NCBI GenBank assembly: GCA_964477275.1
Contig: CAYZDV010000087.1
Span: 1-8,671, forward strand
Source of the DNA: CAYZDV01 sp964477275
GTDB lineage: Bacteria; Acidobacteriota; Aminicenantia; Aminicenantales; Aminicenantaceae
DNA length: 8,671 nucleotides
Direction of reading: 5' to 3'
In this document: in pieces, positions 1-6,308 of the stretch
How the letters are laid out: every line of letters starts with the position of its first letter
Numbering within the stretch: position 1 is the first letter of the stretch
Position numbers and translations under genes: made by a program
Notes under the pieces: model-generated
What the model was told of the DNA's origin: nothing
Seen by the model: only the letters and a program-made list of their open reading frames with translations
Database searches by the model: none

Positions 1-922
1 TGTTCCGCCGGATCATCGGGCTGAGGATTCTTCGAGGGGAATGGACAACGTCTCTGATGAGGAACCGGCCCTTGACACAGGCCTGGCCTCTGTTCACCGC
101 TCCGTTTGCAGAAGGCCTGGAGCTCAAAATCTGCCCCGCCTTCAGCTCCACTTCCAGCTCACAGCCCATGCTGCAGAGAGGACAGATGGTCCTGGCTTTC
201 CTTTCCGGCAGCGTCTCATACTTCACCACTCTCTCGCCCAAGGCGCCGGTAGGACAGACATCCACACAGGCGCCGCAGAACTGGCAGCCAGACTCCAGAA
301 GCGGACGATCGAGCACTGTTCCGATGACAGCCTGTGAGCCCCGGTAAACAAAGCTCACCGCGGAGGCTCCCCTGACCTCATGGCAGACCCTGACGCACCT
401 GCCACAGAGGATGCACAGGTTGTAGTTTCGGTCAAAGAAGGGATCATTTTTCTTCAACTCGAAATCCCTGTAGAGGGAAGGAAACCTGACTCTTTCGACC
501 TCCAGGGCTTCGACAACATCCTGAAGTTCGCACCGCTGGTTGTTGGGACAGAGCACACAGCCGGTCGTCTCGCCCACCTTGCGGATGGTGGATTTATACT
601 CGTCACAGTTCGCTTTTTCACTGCAGATGAGGCAGGCATGGGGATGTTCCGAGAGGATGAGCTCGAGAATCTGCCTCCTCAACTTCTGCAGGGTGGGGGT
701 CTTTGTCCTTACATTCATGCCCTCCTCGGCGTAAGTCCCGCAGGAAGGCGGATAGCCTTTTCTTCCTTTGATCTCGACAATACAGAGCCGGCAGCCAGTA
801 AAGGGAGTCAGGCGGTGATGGTCACAGAGAGAAGGGATGAAGATGCCGTTGGCTCTGGCAATGTCCAGAATCGTCTTTTTCTCTTCGAATTCGAACTGCT
901 TTCCGTCGATGGTGATCTTCAT
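1..922 (-). CDS. NuoG/FdhA-like molybdopterin oxidoreductase, N-terminal part (probable NAD(P)-linked formate dehydrogenase alpha subunit), partial
   Basis: The reading frame opens at ATG 922-920 and is still open at the left edge (307 residues seen). In order it has a plant-type [2Fe-2S] ferredoxin domain (C33, C44, C47, C61); a His-Cys cluster motif (H93, C97, C100, C106) followed by a second C-x2-C-x5-C-ELQ motif (C122, C125, C131); two [4Fe-4S] ferredoxin motifs (C170/173/176/180 and C213/216/219/223); and the start of a molybdopterin-oxidoreductase Fe4S4 domain (C247, C250, C254, C282). This order is that of NuoG and of NAD-linked FdhA. An HndD-type [FeFe] hydrogenase would carry the H-cluster domain where the Fe4S4/Mo domain begins here, so hydrogenase is unlikely. 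Its start overlaps the nuoF-like stop (ATGA) and lacks a strong ribosome binding site, pointing to translational coupling. Formate/CO2 as substrate is inferred; the catalytic Cys/Sec region lies outside the window. The doubled Cys motif is unusual against classic NuoG. Confidence 0.85.
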   Translation of the reverse strand, partial: MKITIDGKQFEFEEKKTILDIARANGIFIPSLCDHHRLTPFTGCRLCIVEIKGRKGYPPSCGTYAEEGMNVRTKTPTLQKLRRQILELILSEHPHACLICSEKANCDEYKSTIRKVGETTGCVLCPNNQRCELQDVVEALEVERVRFPSLYRDFELKKNDPFFDRNYNLCILCGRCVRVCHEVRGASAVSFVYRGSQAVIGTVLDRPLLESGCQFCGACVDVCPTGALGERVVKYETLPERKARTICPLCSMGCELEVELKAGQILSSRPSANGAVNRGQACVKGRFLIRDVVHSPRRILSPMIRRN

Positions 923-2835
923 GGTCTGGCTCTTTTGGCTGAGTTTTTCAGAATACGGTCTCTTTTCTTTCCTGTGTATTTCAAAACCGCACTGACCTTT
1001 GGCGGACAGACATCCAGACAGGCGCCGCACTTGATGCAGAGGTCCTGGTCGATGACGTGGAGCTTCTTCCTCTCGCCGCTTATGGCCTCAACAGGACAGT
1101 TTTTTAAACACAGCAGGCATCCGACGCATTTCCGGGGGTCGATATAATAGTTGATCAAATCCTTGCAGATGAGGGCCGGGCAGCTCTTCTCCTTGATATG
1201 GGCATCATACTCATCCCTGAAGTAGCGGATGGTGGTCAGGACGGGGTTGGGAGCCGTCTGCCCCAGGCCGCAGAGAGAGCCGCACTGGACGGTTCTGGCC
1301 AGGTCTTCCAGCTTTTCCACGTCCCCATCCTCTCCTTCGCCTCTGGTGATGCGGGTCAGGATTTCCACCATCTGCCGGGTTCCCACCCGGCAGGGGACGC
1401 ACTTGCCGCACGATTCTTCCTGGGTAAAGTTCAGAAAGTAGCGGGCGATATCCACCATGCAGGTGTCCTCGTCCATGACGATCATGCCGCCCGAGCCCAT
1501 GATCGACCCGGCCTTGGCCAGCGTGTCGTAATCGACAGGAAGGTCGAGCATGCCGGCCGGGATGCAGCCTCCCGAAGGTCCTCCGGTCTGGACGGCTTTG
1601 AATTTCTTGTTATCCCGCATACCGCCGCCAATATCGTAGATAATCTCCTTGAGCGTGATCCCCATCGGCACTTCCACCAGGCCCGTGTTGTTGATCTTGC
1701 CCACCAGGGAAAAAATTTTTGTCCCCTTGCTCTTCTGGGTCCCGATCTGCGAATACCACTCCGCTCCCCTGTTGAGAATCAGAGGGACATTGGCCCATGT
1801 CTCCACGTTGTTGATGTTGGTCGGTTTCCTCCACAGGCCTTCCTGAGCGGGAAAGGGAGGCCTTTGCCTGGGAAAAGCCCGCCGGCCTTCGATGGAGGTC
1901 ATCAGAGAGGTTTCCTCTCCAGAGACAAAGGCACCCGCGCCCTGGACGATGTGAAGGTCAAACTGGAATTCCGAGCCGAGGATGGAATTCCCGAGCAGGC
2001 CGTGCTCCCTGGCCTGCTGGATGGCGATGGTCACGTTCTTCACCGCCAGCGGATACTCCATCCGGACATAGATGAAGCCTTCGGCTGCTCCGATGGCGTA
2101 GCCTCCGATAATCATGCCTTCGAGCACGCTGTGAGGATTCCCCTCCAGCAGGCTCCTGTCCATATAGGCTCCGGGGTCTCCTTCGTCGGCATTGCAGATG
2201 ATGTATTTGATGTCGGATTTCGCCTGACGGCAGATCTCCCACTTCCTGCCGGTGGGGAATCCGGCTCCCCCTCTTCCTCTCAACCCGGAGGCTTCGACCT
2301 CGGCGATCACTTCCTCGCAGGTCATGTTGAAAAGGACTTTGGCCAACGCCCGGTACCCGTCCAGAGCGATGTAGTCGGAGATGCTGCGGGGATTGATGCG
2401 GAAGTTGTTTTCGGTCAGCAGCCTGAGCTGTTTGTGGTAGAAGGGAATATCCTCCTGCTTGCTTGTCCTGCGGCGGGTTTTGGCGTCTTCGTAGACGAGG
2501 GCCGGGATGATTTTATCCTTGAGAATCGTCTCATCCACGATTCTGGGAACGTCCTTCGGACTGAGCTTTTTATAAAAAATGCCTTCAGGGTAAATGACGA
2601 TGTTCGGCTCCATCTCACAGAAACCGTGACATCCGGTTATCTCGAGCCTGATTGTCTCCTGGAGGTCCCTCTTCTGGAGCTCACGCTCAAAGGCCTCGAT
2701 AAGCTGAAGGGACCCGCTCGCCTGGCCGCAGGTTCCTGAAGAGACGACCACAGTCTTTTTAAAGGCCTGTCGTTTGGAGAGAATCCCCCGCTTCAGCCCA
2801 ATCAACCGATCTGGATGAGTGATTGGTCGTGTCAT
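919..2835 (-). CDS. nuoF: NuoF/HndC-like FMN- and NAD(P)H-binding diaphorase subunit with C-terminal 2x[4Fe-4S]
   Basis: 638 residues, longer than plain NuoF because domains are fused at both ends, as in HndC/HydB-type subunits. Residues ~27-115 form a thioredoxin-like [2Fe-2S] domain in which only C36, C69 and C73 are obvious ligands. Residues ~140-470 are the FMN/NAD(P)H-binding core, with the glycine-rich GRGGAGFPTGRKW at 187-199, the NADEGDPGAY segment at 215-224 and SGEETSLM at 305-312. The N3-type [4Fe-4S] site is SCGKCVPC (C476, C479, C482) plus C522 (or C518). Two ferredoxin motifs end the protein (C570/573/576/580; C600/603/606/610). In this family the subunit takes hydride from NAD(P)H via FMN and passes electrons through Fe-S clusters, in the cytoplasm, to the catalytic subunit. 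Its ATG overlaps the upstream TGA by 4 nt and its TGA overlaps the next ATG in the same way. With a NuoE partner and a molybdoenzyme it fits a soluble formate-dehydrogenase diaphorase better than complex I, since no membrane nuo genes are seen. Confidence 0.9.
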   Translation of the reverse strand: MTRPITHPDRLIGLKRGILSKRQAFKKTVVVSSGTCGQASGSLQLIEAFERELQKRDLQETIRLEITGCHGFCEMEPNIVIYPEGIFYKKLSPKDVPRIVDETILKDKIIPALVYEDAKTRRRTSKQEDIPFYHKQLRLLTENNFRINPRSISDYIALDGYRALAKVLFNMTCEEVIAEVEASGLRGRGGAGFPTGRKWEICRQAKSDIKYIICNADEGDPGAYMDRSLLEGNPHSVLEGMIIGGYAIGAAEGFIYVRMEYPLAVKNVTIAIQQAREHGLLGNSILGSEFQFDLHIVQGAGAFVSGEETSLMTSIEGRRAFPRQRPPFPAQEGLWRKPTNINNVETWANVPLILNRGAEWYSQIGTQKSKGTKIFSLVGKINNTGLVEVPMGITLKEIIYDIGGGMRDNKKFKAVQTGGPSGGCIPAGMLDLPVDYDTLAKAGSIMGSGGMIVMDEDTCMVDIARYFLNFTQEESCGKCVPCRVGTRQMVEILTRITRGEGEDGDVEKLEDLARTVQCGSLCGLGQTAPNPVLTTIRYFRDEYDAHIKEKSCPALICKDLINYYIDPRKCVGCLLCLKNCPVEAISGERKKLHVIDQDLCIKCGACLDVCPPKVSAVLKYTGKKRDRILKNSAKRARP

Positions 2836-3284
2836 TGTTTGCCCTGATTCGAATATTCTTTCAACACAGAATCGACTTTTTTGACTGTGACATGGGAATG
2901 ATACTTGCCGTTGACGACGACCACCGGCCCGATGGCGCAGCAGCCGAGGCAGTTGACTGTTTCCAGGCTGAACTTTCCATCAGGCGATGTCTGGCCCACT
3001 TTGATCTTCAGCTTGCGCTCCATCTGCTCCACAATCTGGACTGCTCCCCGGACATGACAGGCTGTTCCCAGGCAGACCGTGACCTGGTTCTCGCCCTTCG
3101 GCTGCAGGGCAAAGGCCTTGTAAAAAGTGAGAACGCCGAAGATTTCGCTTTCGGAGATTTTCAGCTGGTTCGCGATCCGGGTGATGGCATCGGCCGGAAT
3201 ATAGCCGCATTTCTCCTGAATCTTATGCAGGATGTGAATGAGCTCCTTCTGATTTTTGGCGAAACCGCTGGCAATATCTTCCAT
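2832..3284 (-). CDS. nuoE: NuoE/HndA-like [2Fe-2S] thioredoxin-fold subunit
   Basis: 150 residues, close to the usual length of the family. An N-terminal helical part (~1-65; typical GYIP at 27-30 and GVLTFYKAF at 50-58) is followed by a thioredoxin-like [2Fe-2S] domain with ligands C71 and C76 (CLGTAC) and C112 and C116 (CLGCC; C115 is an additional cysteine). In complex I, HndABCD hydrogenases and Fds-type formate dehydrogenases this subunit pairs with the FMN subunit and carries the low-potential [2Fe-2S] centre. The start ATG (3284-3282) is 6 nt after the stop of the alanine-dehydrogenase-like gene and the stop TGA overlaps the nuoF-like start as ATGA, so it is firmly inside the operon. 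Assignment to NuoE/HndA/HoxE is secure; which complex it serves depends on the cut-off catalytic subunit. Confidence 0.92.
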   Translation of the reverse strand: MEDIASGFAKNQKELIHILHKIQEKCGYIPADAITRIANQLKISESEIFGVLTFYKAFALQPKGENQVTVCLGTACHVRGAVQIVEQMERKLKIKVGQTSPDGKFSLETVNCLGCCAIGPVVVVNGKYHSHVTVKKVDSVLKEYSNQGKQ

Positions 3285-3290
3285 ATCTCG

Positions 3291-4412
3291 TTACCTTTTC
3301 ATGGCCGTCATGATTTCTCGATAGTCGAGACCGAACCTCTCGGCGATGGACTTTCTGGCCATTTTCCCCTTGTACACATAAACTCCACGGGCCAGGGCCA
3401 GCCTCTGCCTCAGGACTTCTTCAATCCCTGATTCCCCGATTTCCAGCAGACAGGGAGCGACCAGGTTGGAGAGGACTTTTGTGGAGGTGCGGCTGACCCC
3501 GGAAGTGATGTTGGGAACACAGTAATGGATAACACCCTCCTCGATATAGGTCGGTTGTTCGAGAGTTGCAGGCCGGCTCGTCTCGATGCACCCTCCCTGG
3601 TCGATGGCCAGGTCAATGATCAGAGAGCCCTTTTTCATCTCTTTGACCATGTCTCTCGAAATCATGATCGGCGCTTTCTCTCCCGGCCGGAGCACGGCTC
3701 CGATGAGGATATCGGCAATCTTTGTCATCCGGGCCAGGTTGTAGTTACTGGCGAAGAGCGTGACCACTCTTCCGGCCGTCATCTCTTCCAGCTCTCTCAA
3801 CCTGTCCATGTAACGGCCCAGAGCGATGGTATGGGCTCCGGCGCCGAGAAAGCTTCTGATGGCGCTCCGGGCCAGAACCCCGCTTCCGATCACCACGGCC
3901 GTGGCCGGCGGAACGCTCACCACTCCTCCGATAATGATGCCCTGGCCGCCCTGGCTGGTCTGAAGATAGTGACCGGCGATCGTCAGGCACATCTGGCCGG
4001 CAATCTCGCTCAGGCTCTCGATATAGGGAAGGGATTCATCGTCTTCCTGAATGATTTCATAGCCGATGACGGTGACGTTCTTTTTGAGGAGTTCCTCGAC
4101 CACGTTTCTGCGGGCCACCGCGAGGTGATGGAAACCGAACAAAATCTGGTCTTCCTTGACCAGCCGGCATTCCTCCTCGTTGAGAGGAGAGATGTTGAGC
4201 ACGATATCCGATCGGCCGAACACTTCATCCTTGGTGAAGACAACCTGGCCACCGAGGCCGGCATACTCTTCGTTGCTGTAGCCAGACTTTAATCCGGCTC
4301 CGGCCTGGACATAGACCGTATGTCCTTTTTCGGCCAGCATCGAGACGCCGCCGGGGTTCAGGCCGACCCTGTTCTCTATCTTGCTGCTTTCATTGATGAC
4401 GCCGATGTTCAT
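3291..4412 (-). CDS. ald: Alanine dehydrogenase / NAD(P) transhydrogenase-alpha family protein, atypical active site
   Basis: 373 residues from ATG 4412, the usual length of L-alanine dehydrogenase. A GTG 15 nt further upstream is in frame, but AGGAGG sits 5 nt before ATG 4412, so I take the ATG. Compared from memory with M. tuberculosis Ald, numbering is nearly identical: R15 and H96 are conserved, as are IDQGGC (270-275) and the Rossmann glycines IGSG (175-178). Two key differences are visible. The segment holding Lys75 of AlaDH (VKVKEP-like) reads VLNISPL (71-77) with no lysine, and the aspartate that binds the NAD ribose is replaced by Gly199-Arg200, a change associated with NADP preference. 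Known family members deaminate L-alanine to pyruvate and NH4+ in the cytoplasm, or transfer hydride between NAD(H) and NADP(H). It is the first gene of the operon with the diaphorase subunits, so it may feed them NAD(P)H. The true substrate is uncertain. Confidence 0.82.
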   Translation of the reverse strand: MNIGVINESSKIENRVGLNPGGVSMLAEKGHTVYVQAGAGLKSGYSNEEYAGLGGQVVFTKDEVFGRSDIVLNISPLNEEECRLVKEDQILFGFHHLAVARRNVVEELLKKNVTVIGYEIIQEDDESLPYIESLSEIAGQMCLTIAGHYLQTSQGGQGIIIGGVVSVPPATAVVIGSGVLARSAIRSFLGAGAHTIALGRYMDRLRELEEMTAGRVVTLFASNYNLARMTKIADILIGAVLRPGEKAPIMISRDMVKEMKKGSLIIDLAIDQGGCIETSRPATLEQPTYIEEGVIHYCVPNITSGVSRTSTKVLSNLVAPCLLEIGESGIEEVLRQRLALARGVYVYKGKMARKSIAERFGLDYREIMTAMKR

Positions 4413-4417
4413 GCCTT

Positions 4418-4423
4418 CCTCCT
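4418..4423 (-). promoter_or_regulatory. Shine-Dalgarno site deciding the ald start
   Basis: Minus-strand AGGAGG lies 5 nt before ATG 4412. It overlaps the codons that would follow the alternative GTG start at 4427, so translation should begin at 4412 and not at the GTG. Confidence 0.75.
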
Positions 4424-4442
4424 GCACTCAGGAAAACAGATA

Positions 4443-4471
4443 ATATTAGCAGGTTAGTAAGTTGAGGGCAA
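4443..4471 (-). promoter_or_regulatory. Candidate sigma70-type promoter of the ald-nuoE-nuoF operon
   Basis: Minus strand: -35 TTGCCC (4471-4466), a 17-nt spacer and -10 TAATAT (4448-4443), each 4 of 6 to consensus. Transcription would start near 4436 and give a leader of about 24 nt. A perfect 10-bp palindrome GAATCGATTC (4478-4487) sits just upstream of the -35 and could be a regulator site. By-eye assignment only. Confidence 0.35.
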
Positions 4472-4502
4472 CAATTCGAATCGATTCATCCAAAATATAT
4501 CC

Positions 4503-4545
4503 GAAGAGGCAATGTCCTGTCATTCCCCTGTAACTTGCCTTCTTC
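4503..4545 (-). terminator. Possible hairpin terminator after dadA
   Basis: GAAGAGGCAA (4503-4512) pairs with TTGCCT-t-CTTC (4535-4545): a 10-bp stem with one bulged base and a 22-nt loop, starting 15 nt after the dadA stop. No U-tract directly follows on the minus-strand transcript, so it is not a textbook Rho-independent terminator. Confidence 0.35.
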
Positions 4546-4560
4546 AGTTTTGATTCTTCT

Positions 4561-5835
4561 TTAACCTGGATTGAACCGTTCCACTCTCATCGGCCCGATA
4601 TCGATCACCGGCTTTTCCCCAATCAAAATCTGACTGACCAGCTTGCCGGTTATCGGACCGAGGGATACTCCCTGCATCGCGTGGCCGCTGGCCACCACCA
4701 GATTGTTATATCTCTCGCAACGTCCCAGGAGCGGCACCCCATCCGGACTGCACGGCCTCAATCCCCGCCAGAGCTCAACCAGTTCCAGCTCCTCGGCCTT
4801 TATCCCCCTCAGATAATTCGGCACCGCCTTCATGATCGCCTCCACCCGCCGCCGGTTTATGCGCAAGTCCACTCCCGCCAATTCCAGCGTTCCTCCCAGA
4901 CGGAGTATTCCCGGCAACGGCGTCACCGCGATTTTGGTCTCCGACAATATCATCGGTATCGCCGGGCTGTTCATCGGCTTCTTATAGCTCAAGCTGTATC
5001 CCTTGGCCGCTTGAATGGGAAGCCTTAAACCCAGCTCTTTCACCAGGGATGCTGACCAGGCACCTGCCGCAAGAACTATCTGATCAGCCGATATCTCCCC
5101 CCGCGTCGTCATTAATTTTTTCACCTTTCCCTGCCCCGTTTCCCATCCGATCACCTCTGTCCCTGTCATTATTCTCGCACCCTTGTCCCGTGCCTGCTCG
5201 GCCATCGCCTTCACAAACTGACAACAGTCGATATGCCCATCCTGGGAAAAATGCACTCCCCCTACCACATCATCCCGCAGCGCTGGCTCCATCTCCAGCA
5301 GCTGCTCCCTGTTCAATATCGCCGCCTGGACATTCAGCTTCTCCTTATCCCTGACTTCTTGAATCGCCGCCTGCAGGCTTGACTTCGTCTTACAGACTAC
5401 AAGCAAACCCTTCTTCTCAAAGAAAAATTCCACGCCTTTAGCGGCCAACTCCTCGAACAACTGCTTGCTCGCTGAATTCAGATGACATAAATACTCCATC
5501 GACCGATGCATCTTTTCTGCCCGGCATGCATGCCGAAACTTCCATAGCCAGCTGAATAAATCCATCTCGCTCCGCGCTTTGATATAAAAAGGACTCTCCG
5601 GGTTGAGCATCCAGCGAATGCCTTTGGCGATAATCCCCGGCGTCGCCAGGGGCATACTATGTCCAGGGACCAGCAGTCCCGCGTTGGCATTCGAGCATCC
5701 GGACCCCACCTCACCCTTCTCTACCAGCATCACTTCGCCGCCCCTCTCCGCTAAATAATACGCCGCGCAAACCCCCATCATGCCTCCCCCTATCACCAGC
5801 ACATCTGCCTTCTGCCGATCGATTCGGTCTCCCAT
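4561..5835 (-). CDS. dadA: FAD-dependent D-amino-acid dehydrogenase-like oxidoreductase (DadA/DAO family)
   Basis: 424 residues, typical of DadA. The N-terminus has the FAD dinucleotide-binding motif VIGGGMMG (14-21) with the ribose-binding acidic residue E39 at the end of the second strand (LVEKG), and a GCSNANAG segment (46-53) usual for DadA-like proteins. The C-terminus has WRGLRPCSPDGVPLLG (356-371) and GHAMQGVSLGPITGK (384-398), the closing FAD-contact region of the DAO superfamily. Family enzymes oxidise D-amino acids (classically D-alanine) to keto acids and ammonia, passing electrons from FAD to quinone or another acceptor rather than O2. I see no signal peptide or membrane helix. 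A good ribosome binding site (AAGGAGAGG) precedes ATG 5835. It lies just upstream of the ald-like operon on the same strand but behind its own promoter, so the two may act together in alanine catabolism. Glycine oxidase, sarcosine oxidase or hydrogen-cyanide-synthase-type relatives cannot be excluded from motifs alone. Confidence 0.8.
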   Translation of the reverse strand: MGDRIDRQKADVLVIGGGMMGVCAAYYLAERGGEVMLVEKGEVGSGCSNANAGLLVPGHSMPLATPGIIAKGIRWMLNPESPFYIKARSEMDLFSWLWKFRHACRAEKMHRSMEYLCHLNSASKQLFEELAAKGVEFFFEKKGLLVVCKTKSSLQAAIQEVRDKEKLNVQAAILNREQLLEMEPALRDDVVGGVHFSQDGHIDCCQFVKAMAEQARDKGARIMTGTEVIGWETGQGKVKKLMTTRGEISADQIVLAAGAWSASLVKELGLRLPIQAAKGYSLSYKKPMNSPAIPMILSETKIAVTPLPGILRLGGTLELAGVDLRINRRRVEAIMKAVPNYLRGIKAEELELVELWRGLRPCSPDGVPLLGRCERYNNLVVASGHAMQGVSLGPITGKLVSQILIGEKPVIDIGPMRVERFNPG

Positions 5836-5891
5836 TGATGTTCCTCTCCTTTCATCAAAAACGGAAAACTTTTCCTCTCATAAGAGAAGTC

Positions 5892-5919
5892 ATTATATAT
5901 TAGCCTGCTGCCACAATAA
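5892..5919 (-). promoter_or_regulatory. Candidate promoter of dadA
   Basis: The minus strand has a perfect -10 TATAAT (5897-5892), 57 nt before the dadA ATG. The -35 at 16-nt spacing (TTATTG, 5919-5914) is poor, so an activator may be needed. The predicted leader contains a perfect inverted repeat GGAAAACTTTTCC (5863-5875) and a small hairpin CTCT-cata-AGAG (5875-5886). Confidence 0.4.
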
Positions 5920-5971
5920 ATAAGAATTGATGGCTTCTATCCGGGATGTTAAATGCCTTTTATAGGTGCTA

Positions 5972-5980
5972 AAAAGATTG
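5972..5980 (+). repeat. Left copy of 9-bp direct repeat (candidate target-site duplication)
   Basis: AAAAGATTG directly abuts the left end of the inverted-repeat element; the same nine bases occur at 6292-6300. Confidence 0.5.
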
Positions 5981-6291
5981 GTTCTCTTCCATTCTGTGTG
6001 GGTAATTTAATGGCAAAAATACACGGAAATGGCACCGCTCCCTTCAGATTTTTAACGCCATTCCCTCACCGTCCCCCTCGGCACCTGCGTAATTCCGCAT
6101 TCAAGATATATCACTTCCAACCGGATGTCCGTATTCAATCATTTTTTCATCAGATTGATTCTCACGTGCTCAAACATACTCGGCGGCCGATTTCATCGGC
6201 TTCCCTCGGGAGACGGTTCGGGAAGGCTAAATCTTCAAGGTCGCTTCTTCCATTTCCGTGTATTTTACCCACACTAAGCTGGAAAAGATTC
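5981..6291. mobile_element. MITE-like non-autonomous element with long imperfect terminal inverted repeats
   Basis: A 311-bp stretch without a convincing gene. Its ends are inverted copies: GTGTGGGT at 5996-6003 and 6267-6274 (complement), and ACACGGAAATGG at 6021-6032 and 6250-6261 (complement), with a 12-nt insertion in the left arm. Weaker similarity runs outward (TCTcTTCCA at 5984-5992 versus TCTtTTCCA at the right end) and inward to about 6077 and 6208 (TTCCC..ACCGTC.CC in both). Flanking both ends is a 9-bp direct repeat. The centre (6078-6207) holds smaller hairpins, including GCCGAT-ttc-ATCGGC at 6186-6200. Terminal inverted repeats plus a direct duplication and no transposase are the marks of a MITE. 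A transcript of either strand would fold into a long hairpin, so a structured RNA or terminator is an alternative reading. One caution is that AAAAGATT also occurs at 6283-6290. Confidence 0.6.
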
Positions 6292-6300
6292 AAAAGATTG
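6292..6300 (+). repeat. Right copy of 9-bp direct repeat (candidate target-site duplication)
   Basis: AAAAGATTG directly abuts the right end of the element and lies 8 bp from the pseudopilin stop codon. It matches 5972-5980 exactly. Confidence 0.5.
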
Positions 6301-6308
6301 AACAGCCC

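Noticed and set aside
1..922. Reading the partial gene as an HndD-type [FeFe] hydrogenase
   Set aside because: After the two ferredoxin motifs the sequence enters a molybdopterin-type Fe4S4 domain (C-x2-C-x3-C-x27-C) instead of H-cluster motifs.
380..1147. Plus-strand open frame opposite the molybdoenzyme/nuoF junction
   Set aside because: It is a mirror frame of two conserved genes, with low-complexity content and no motif.
1198..2739. Long plus-strand open frame (513 codons) opposite the nuoF-like gene
   Set aside because: It lies wholly antisense to a gene with unmistakable FMN and Fe-S motifs; its translation shows no recognisable domain and no ribosome binding site supports it.
3525..4292. 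Plus-strand open frame opposite the ald-like gene
   Set aside because: It is antisense to a full-length conserved enzyme and the translation is His/Asp-rich without motifs.
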